Under the pieces are notes generated by a model, which saw only the letters and a program-made list of their open reading frames with translations, did no database searches and was not told the DNA's origin. Source: CBFHOS01 sp965657645 (GTDB lineage: Bacteria; Pseudomonadota; Alphaproteobacteria; Puniceispirillales; Puniceispirillaceae). Taken from it: DNA of 64,000 nucleotides. The translations under genes and the position numbers were made by a program. Positions within the stretch are counted from its first letter, which is position 1. Each line of letters opens with the position of its first letter. Below, piece after piece: positions 59,331-64,000 of this stretch. The stretch is taken from positions 62,001 through 126,000 of the forward strand of contig CBFHOS010000001.1 of NCBI GenBank assembly GCA_965657645.1, in the 5' to 3' direction.

Positions 59331-59992
59331 GAAATGCCTTTTCTATCGTGGCTAGGCTCGCCGCGCCGCCGCCGCAACAACACATAAAGCGCACCAGAAC
59401 CACCATCAGCAGGCCGCGCCTCGGCAAAGGCCAGAACCAATCCGGCGAGATTATGATTTTTGAGCCAGAGCGGCACATGCCGGCGCAACACACCGTCACC
59501 GCGCACGCCCTTGCCAGTAATCACCAATACACAGCGATGGCCGTTATGCGCCGATTCCTGAATAAAGCCGGTTAAGCGCATTTCAGCCTGTGCCGCGGTC
59601 ATGCCGTGAAGATCGAGCTGGCGGGTCACCGGAACATCGCCGCGAAACAGCTTGCGGCGGGTCGATTTATCGAGGCCAGCATGCTCGCCTGTGCGCAGAT
59701 CAACCGGCGTAACGGGCGGCGTAACGGGCGGCGTGCCCGATACCGGCTGTGCCAGCGCACCAAGACCATTGCGGATAGGCGTTTTGCTACCCGAAACATT
59801 GGCCACACCCTTGGCGCCCGATGATTTCGGCTTGGCTGATTTGACCGCCTTTTGTTTGAATGACGAGGGTTTGGGGTCTGTGTCATGTTTTTGGGCGGCA
59901 AAACGCGCCGATTGGATCGGTTTGACGTTACTCGTCACCCGTTCCCATAACACCAGATCCTCATCTGGCTGATCAGAGTTACGCTTGCGCAT
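59327..59992 (-). CDS. Smr-domain protein
   Basis: The 221-residue protein has a basic, low-complexity N-terminal half (1-120; KQKAVKSAKPKSSGAKG and repeated PPVTPPVTP coded by 12-base units near 59698) and a C-terminal Smr domain (about 125-215) with LDLHGMTAAQAE, LVITGKGVRGDGVLRRHVP and a terminal Arg-rich strand. Stand-alone Smr domains are nicking endonuclease- or ribosome-rescue-associated; the role here is not known. In related genomes mltA normally sits between this gene and the Tim44-like gene, but here the gap is only 32 bases. Confidence 0.9.
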   Translation of the reverse strand: MRKRNSDQPDEDLVLWERVTSNVKPIQSARFAAQKHDTDPKPSSFKQKAVKSAKPKSSGAKGVANVSGSKTPIRNGLGALAQPVSGTPPVTPPVTPVDLRTGEHAGLDKSTRRKLFRGDVPVTRQLDLHGMTAAQAEMRLTGFIQESAHNGHRCVLVITGKGVRGDGVLRRHVPLWLKNHNLAGLVLAFAEARPADGGSGALYVLLRRRRGEPSHDRKGIS

Positions 59993-60024
59993 ATCAAGAT
60001 CCTATCGCCATCACACCAGCGTGT

Positions 60025-60663
60025 TTAGTCCTCATCTTCGGGTGATTCGGTATCGGCAAGCTTCCAGTTTGGATCATCAAGGGTCAAATCACGCTCAAAT
60101 GTCCAAATATCGATGATATCGCGCTTGCCGGCATCTTCATCTTCAATGACATTGCCGTCCACATCAGTCAGGGTGCGGGTTTGCACCGAATGGAAATGCA
60201 CCGTAACCGAAGCGATATTATCAAAAACCTGTGCATTCAGGATGCTGGCTTCCTTGATGTCTTCCAAAACAATCGACAGCGACTCATTGTCTTTCTGGCG
60301 TTGTTGCACCGACGTGGTGAAGCTTTGGAGCAAATCATATGCAAGCAAGCGTTTCAGCTGGGCCAGATCACCCTCGGCATAGGCCACAAGGATCATCTCA
60401 AAGGCACTGGTAGCCCCGGTCAAAAACTGCTTTTCAGAAAAACTGCGGTCTGCCTTGCGAATGGCATCGATGCCATGGCCATCAGATAATGATTCCGGCA
60501 TCCGGTCAGGATGAAGAGGGATTGGCTCGTTATTACTGTTTGCCGCTGGATCCTTGGGCGTTTGCTGGTCTTCGTAACCAGTGCGCTGGCCTAGTACTGA
60601 ACGCAAACGCAGCACCAATAGAACTGCGATTACTGCGAAAATGATAATGTCGATAAACGGCAC
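60025..60663 (-). CDS. Tim44-like domain membrane protein
   Basis: The 212-residue protein has one N-terminal membrane helix (about 2-18, PFIDIIIFAVIAVLLVLRL) and a Tim44-like domain (about 80-205; GATSAFEMILVAYAEGDLAQLKRLLAYDLL). It belongs to the family of TimA proteins related to mitochondrial Tim44. The likely start is GTG at 60661-60663 with a GGGGGA site, rather than a TTG at 60702. It lies between smr and the divergent fxsA, near secB, in the usual neighbourhood. Confidence 0.9.
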   Translation of the reverse strand: MPFIDIIIFAVIAVLLVLRLRSVLGQRTGYEDQQTPKDPAANSNNEPIPLHPDRMPESLSDGHGIDAIRKADRSFSEKQFLTGATSAFEMILVAYAEGDLAQLKRLLAYDLLQSFTTSVQQRQKDNESLSIVLEDIKEASILNAQVFDNIASVTVHFHSVQTRTLTDVDGNVIEDEDAGKRDIIDIWTFERDLTLDDPNWKLADTESPEDED

Positions 60664-60801
60664 GACTATCCCCCAAGAAGTTAAATATGTTTCTGACCAC
60701 AAAAAATATGTCTAAGCTGGTCTTACAAACTGACATATGTGGATTACTTTATCCAGTAACCACCCACCGCGGTAAAAAATATAGTGGAAAAGGGAATTTT
60801 T

Positions 60802-61347
60802 ATGGGTTTGGCATTCTTCATCGGCTTGATTCTATGGGGATGGATGGAATTTTCCGCCTTTATCTACATTGGCGGAGAGATCGGCGCGTTGTTAACGCTC
60901 TTGGGAATTTTTGTGACCGCAATTGTCGGATTGCTGTTGTTGAAAAACCAGGGGCGCGCGGTGATGGCAAATTTAAAAGATCAAGTCACCCGCGGCGAAG
61001 CGCCCATGCGTTCAGTCGCCGATAGCATCTCACTATTATTCGGCGGTATTTTAATGCTGATCCCGGGCTATGTGACCGACGCCATCGGTTTGGTGTTGTT
61101 CATCCCGGGTATTCGGACCATCGCCGGCTTTGTTTTGCTAAAACTATTTCGCAACAATGCCCGCTTTACAAATTTTGCGGCAATGGGCGGCGGACCATTT
61201 GCACCCGGACACGCACCCGGACACGCACCCGGACAAACACGGAGTAACGCTAGGAGCCACCCAAACGACATGGGGGATGACATTATTGAAGGTGAGTTCG
61301 AGGAACGATCTGACGATAAAAAACCGTTGCCGCCCGGCCAAAATTAA
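60802..61347 (+). CDS. fxsA: FxsA family membrane protein
   Basis: The 181-residue membrane protein has FxsA features: N-terminal hydrophobic helices (LAFFIGLILWGWMEFSAF, IGALLTLLGIFVTAIVGLLLL) and a hydrophobic region around LLFGGILMLIPGYVTDAIGLVLFIPGIRTI, then a hydrophilic C-terminus. An APGHAPGHAPGQ stretch is coded by a 12-base tandem repeat (61201-61236). The ATG at 60802 with AAGGGA upstream is preferred over the GTG at 60784. FxsA was named for suppression of F exclusion of T7; its cellular function is unknown. Confidence 0.9.
   Translation: MGLAFFIGLILWGWMEFSAFIYIGGEIGALLTLLGIFVTAIVGLLLLKNQGRAVMANLKDQVTRGEAPMRSVADSISLLFGGILMLIPGYVTDAIGLVLFIPGIRTIAGFVLLKLFRNNARFTNFAAMGGGPFAPGHAPGHAPGQTRSNARSHPNDMGDDIIEGEFEERSDDKKPLPPGQN
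61201..61236. repeat. 12-bp tandem repeat in fxsA
   Basis: Three contiguous units of GCACCCGGACAC (last ending AA) code for repeated APGH on the plus strand, in the cytoplasmic C-terminal tail. Confidence 0.9.
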
Positions 61348-61443
61348 CCACCACCTGCGCCCTTGCACATAAATCAGGGTTCATGCTAATGCGGGGCAGA
61401 TATTTATGGCTCTGGGTGAGCCACCTATTTAACGGAGTTTAGA

Positions 61444-61989
61444 ATGACCAAGAAGAAAACCACAGCAGACGCGCCGGCCGCCGATAATACAGGTGCCGAA
61501 GAGCAAGGCGCCGCCCGCACCAACCGCCAATTGGTTGTTCATGCCCAATTTGTTAAGGATTTATCATTCGAAAACCCGAATGCGCCTGATATCTTGATGG
61601 AATCACCTGGCCAGCCAGATGTTGAGATCAGCGTTAATGTTGGCGCGCGTAAAATCAATGACGAACAATATGAAGTTCTGTTGAACCTGTCGGCCAAGGC
61701 GGTTTCAGGTGAAACTGCTTTGTTCCTTGTTGAATTGACCTATGCCGGCATCGTTTCTGCACCGGGTGCGAGTGACGAGGAATTGAATCCGTTGATCATG
61801 ATTGAGGCACCGCGCCTGTTATTCCCATTTGCCCGGGCGATTATTTCAGACGTCACCAGAGATGGTGGCTTTATGCCGCTAAACATCCAGCCAGTCGATT
61901 TTGTCTCGGTTTACCAGCATAATTTGGCCAAACAGCAAGAAGCCGCGGCCCAAGCACCAGCAGATAACGGCGCCGAACGCACGCACTAG
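61444..61989 (+). CDS. secB: Protein-export chaperone SecB
   Basis: Tetrameric chaperone that keeps preproteins unfolded for SecA. The 181-residue protein has a low-complexity N-terminal extension (about 1-30, Lys/Thr/Ala-rich), then the core VHAQFVKDLSFENPNAPDI, INVGARKINDEQYEVLLNLSAKA-type segments, and the RLLFPFARAIISDVTRDGGFMPLNIQPVDF block (about 122-151). The start has a GGAG site. It is convergent with dnaQ across a 108-base gap that holds a tandem repeat. Confidence 0.96.
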   Translation: MTKKKTTADAPAADNTGAEEQGAARTNRQLVVHAQFVKDLSFENPNAPDILMESPGQPDVEISVNVGARKINDEQYEVLLNLSAKAVSGETALFLVELTYAGIVSAPGASDEELNPLIMIEAPRLLFPFARAIISDVTRDGGFMPLNIQPVDFVSVYQHNLAKQQEAAAQAPADNGAERTH

Positions 61990-62007
61990 ACGCTTCTTTA
62001 GACAGGT

Positions 62008-62060
62008 CCGGTAATTACATCCCGTAATTACATCCGGTAACTTGGGGCTGGTAATTTCGG
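62008..62060. repeat. 13-bp tandem repeat between secB and dnaQ
   Basis: Four imperfect units (CCGGTAATTACAT, CCCGTAATTACAT, CCGGTAACTTGGGG, CTGGTAATTTCGG) lie between convergent genes. The first two contain the palindrome GTAATTAC, so the array also forms small dyads. No T-run follows, so it is not an ordinary terminator. Confidence 0.85.
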
Positions 62061-62097
62061 GCCTATATCACAAAGCTGGCGTTATGGGCTGGGACAA

Positions 62098-62808
62098 TCA
62101 ACTGCGCTTCCAGATTGGGTTGTCGATTGATTGCAAAAACTGCTCATGCGCCGCTTTTTCTTCATCGCTCGCGCTATGCGGGCGGGCGGCCAGTGTTTTA
62201 TCACTGGTGATATTAAATCCACCTACATCCACCGAGGCCGGATCATTATCCGCGGATTTCTTGCTAGGGCTAGCTGGATCCAGCGACAGGCCGGGTTGGC
62301 GACCGCCAATGAGTTCGATATAGACCTCGGCCAATAGATCAGCATCAACCAATGCACCATGCAAATCACGGTGGCTATTATCAATTTCAAACCGTTTGCA
62401 AAGCGCGTTGAGGTTGGCTTGTGCGCCGGGGAATTTCTTACGCGCCATAGCCAGCGTGTCGATCGCCTGTGACATTGGAAATACCGGCTTGCCGAGACGC
62501 TCTAATTCAGCGTTCAGGAAACCAACGTCAAAGCTGGCATTGTGAATGACCATTTTATCCTCGCCAACAAAGGCCAGAAACTCATCGGCGATATCGGCAA
62601 AAAGCGGCTTATCAGCGAGAAATTCAGTGCTAATGCCATGCACTCTAAAAGCGCCTTCCTCAATTTCACGCTCTGGATTGATATAGAGATGGAGCTGGAC
62701 ACCGGTTGGGGTGTGATTGATCATTTCGAGCGCACCAATCTCAATCACGCGGTGCCCCTCGGCCGGGCTAATGCCGGTGGTCTCAGTATCAAGAACAATC
62801 TCACGCAT
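62098..62808 (-). CDS. dnaQ: DNA polymerase III epsilon subunit (3'-5' proofreading exonuclease)
   Basis: The 236-residue protein has the DEDDh exonuclease motifs: VLDTETTG (about 5-12, first Asp and Glu), HNASFDVGFLNAEL (about 89-102), and DLHGALVDADLLAEVY (about 143-158, with the catalytic His and Asp). The C-terminal tail after about residue 170 is Asp/Ser-rich and would bind the alpha subunit. It overlaps the coaE stop by 8 bases. The secB-dnaQ-coaE-maf block is conserved next to the origin in many alphaproteobacteria. Confidence 0.96.
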   Translation of the reverse strand: MREIVLDTETTGISPAEGHRVIEIGALEMINHTPTGVQLHLYINPEREIEEGAFRVHGISTEFLADKPLFADIADEFLAFVGEDKMVIHNASFDVGFLNAELERLGKPVFPMSQAIDTLAMARKKFPGAQANLNALCKRFEIDNSHRDLHGALVDADLLAEVYIELIGGRQPGLSLDPASPSKKSADNDPASVDVGGFNITSDKTLAARPHSASDEEKAAHEQFLQSIDNPIWKRS

Positions 62809-63436
62809 CGCGCTGGTCTCTCTTTTCGTGTTTTTGCAATATATCTTCTAATTCAGACGCCATCCACGCGCCTAATTCGGCATCGGTCTTGGCAATCGAA
62901 ATTTCGGTATTAAGCACAAGATCAGCCTTGCCTACTTTTTCTGCAATCGGGATCTGGCTCTGTAAAATCCCCCGCAACTTTGGATCATCCATCGCCGGAC
63001 GCGCCATTGCCCGTTCATATTGTATGGCAGAATCCGCATAGGCAAGGATGATATAATCACATAAATCATCGCCGCCGACCTCAAATAATAGCGGTATATC
63101 GAGAATGACAAAGCGTGCGCCCAAGTCGCGCTGCGCATCCAAAAAGTGATCACGGTGATTAGCCACCAGAGGGTGCAGGATAGATTCCAACTGGCGGCGT
63201 TTTTCCGGATCATTGAAAACCAGACGGCCAAGCATAGCCCGGTCAATTGCCCCATCCACCTTTTGCATATCAGCACCAAATTCAGCGATCACCATCGGCA
63301 CAGCACGTCCGTTCGGGCCAAGCAATTCATGCACCGCGGCATCAGCGTCATGCAGAGGGATATCGCGATCACGAAACATCTGGGCGATGGTGGATTTTCC
63401 CGTGGCGATACCGCCGGTAAGACCAATAATCAGCAT
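62801..63436 (-). CDS. coaE: Dephospho-CoA kinase
   Basis: Last step of coenzyme A synthesis. The 211-residue protein starts with the P-loop LIIGLTGGIATGKST (about 2-16), then DADAAVHELL, and ILDIPLLFEVGGDD (about 109-122), all typical. The ATG at 63434-63436 is preferred to a TTG two codons upstream; it lies 2 bases after the maf stop and overlaps dnaQ at its end. In many relatives aroE sits between maf and coaE; here there is no space for it. Confidence 0.96.
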   Translation of the reverse strand: MLIIGLTGGIATGKSTIAQMFRDRDIPLHDADAAVHELLGPNGRAVPMVIAEFGADMQKVDGAIDRAMLGRLVFNDPEKRRQLESILHPLVANHRDHFLDAQRDLGARFVILDIPLLFEVGGDDLCDYIILAYADSAIQYERAMARPAMDDPKLRGILQSQIPIAEKVGKADLVLNTEISIAKTDAELGAWMASELEDILQKHEKRDQRDA

Positions 63437-63438
63437 GA

Positions 63439-64000
63439 TCAACCAGCCTTTATAGCGCCATTAGGCGCCAAGCCATGTTCGCGAAGGAACGCCAGCAAAT
63501 CGAGCAATGGCATACCAAGAACAGCATAATGACAGCCAGAAATTTTGGTGAATAAATGCGCGCCCAAAGCTTCGATTTGATAACTGCCCGGGCTGAATAA
63601 CGCGGCCTCACCCATCGCCGCTAGATAGCTATCGATGAAATCAGGGGCCAACCGGCGCATTTGCAATGTTGGCGTTTCGACATGATGCCAGATCCGGACA
63701 CCATCGCGAAACACCACGACAGCGGTAATGAGCTGGTGCGTTTTGCCAGACAGAAAGGCAAGCTGTTCGCCCGCTTCTTTGGCGTTTTTTGGCTTTGAGA
63801 TAATCTCGCCGTCACAAACAAGGATCTGATCACTGCCAATGATAAAATGGCCTTGTCCATATTGCTGGGCAATGGCGGCGGCCTTCATTTCGGCTAGTAA
63901 AATAGCGATATCCAGCGGTTCGATATTCTCGGCCCGGCCAGCATGTTTAATTGCGGCTTCGTTAATCGCGGCGGGTTCTGCGGTAAAGGCAATTCCGGCC
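63439..64000 (-). CDS. maf: Maf-like nucleotide pyrophosphatase, missing N-terminus (runs off right edge)
   Basis: Open reading continues to the window edge, so the start lies beyond 64000; roughly the first 20 residues are missing. The visible 186 codons have a Maf-type order: the IAFTAEPAAINEAAI segment, ILLAEMKAAAI, then the catalytic-loop region GSDQILVCDGEIISKP and KNAKEAGEQLAFLSGKTHQL, and the C-terminal GSYQIEALGAHLFTKISG. The family hydrolyses modified or non-canonical NTPs. It is followed by coaE after 2 bases. An internal Met at 63888 begins too late to be the true start. Confidence 0.92.
   Translation of the reverse strand, partial: AGIAFTAEPAAINEAAIKHAGRAENIEPLDIAILLAEMKAAAIAQQYGQGHFIIGSDQILVCDGEIISKPKNAKEAGEQLAFLSGKTHQLITAVVVFRDGVRIWHHVETPTLQMRRLAPDFIDSYLAAMGEAALFSPGSYQIEALGAHLFTKISGCHYAVLGMPLLDLLAFLREHGLAPNGAIKAG

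Noticed and set aside
60738..60746. DnaA box (TGTGGATTA) between the Tim44-like gene and fxsA
   Set aside because: One mismatch to the consensus, single, and such near matches are frequent by chance.

Overview
The window reads as a core chromosomal segment of an alphaproteobacterium of moderate GC content. Gene order is the main evidence: mutS-glnD-murJ-trpS-nfu-tsaB-rimI-miaB-phoH-ybeY-corC-lnt-metK-trmB-rimP-nusA-ylxR-infB-rbfA, hrcA/grpE/dnaK/dnaJ next to rph-rdgB-hemW, and secB-dnaQ-coaE-maf are all alphaproteobacterial arrangements. A marine lineage such as SAR116 would fit, but that is a guess that needs a 16S or marker-gene search. I see no rRNA, tRNA, CRISPR array, prophage, insertion sequence or integrase.

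Layout. (1) 1-14.6 kb, all minus strand: translation and RNA-maturation genes (rbfA, infB, ylxR, nusA, rimP), a clear intrinsic terminator, then trmB, metK, lnt, corC, ybeY, phoH, miaB, rimI, tsaB. (2) 14.8-17.2 kb: two envelope genes, a secreted polysaccharide deacetylase and a Bax-like glucosaminidase, inserted in the conserved order. (3) 17.3-26.3 kb minus: nfu, trpS, murJ, glnD, mutS. (4) 26.5-31.3 kb: maeB (malic enzyme-phosphotransacetylase fusion), an adenosine-kinase-like sugar kinase, a small lipoprotein and nth. (5) 31.5-40.8 kb: the most accessory-looking part, a nucleoside import and salvage locus with ribokinase, nucleoside hydrolase, a 2-oxoglutarate/Fe(II)-type oxygenase, a BMP-family ABC transporter (binding protein, double ATPase, two permeases), cytidine deaminase, then upp and tdk. 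(6) 40.8-48.7 kb: dapB, the dnaJ-dnaK-grpE heat-shock group, two unrecognised proteins, hrcA. (7) 48.9-57.9 kb: rph, rdgB, hemW, an LpoA-like lipoprotein, rsmI, yraN, a BON lipoprotein, gshB, comM. (8) 58-64 kb: hinT, a GNAT enzyme, an XRE regulator, smr, a Tim44-like protein, fxsA, secB, dnaQ, coaE and a partial maf.

How it works together. The salvage locus would import nucleosides, deaminate cytidine (Cdd), split nucleosides into base and ribose (nucleoside hydrolase), trap ribose as ribose-5-phosphate (RbsK), return uracil to UMP (Upp) and thymidine to TMP (Tdk). The oxygenase has no assigned step and is the best candidate for undescribed biochemistry. The dnaK leader carries a match to the alphaproteobacterial RpoH consensus, a tandem repeat, and a terminator-like hairpin before dnaJ. 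In related genomes the maf-coaE-dnaQ-secB block lies beside oriC, so the origin may lie just beyond the right edge; the minus-strand bias of the large housekeeping genes fits a leftward fork.

A second theme is the large number of short tandem duplications (9-18 bp, 2-5 copies) in gaps between genes and in low-complexity parts of proteins. Most of the window is ordinary core genome. No obviously new multi-gene defence, mobile or biosynthetic system is visible.
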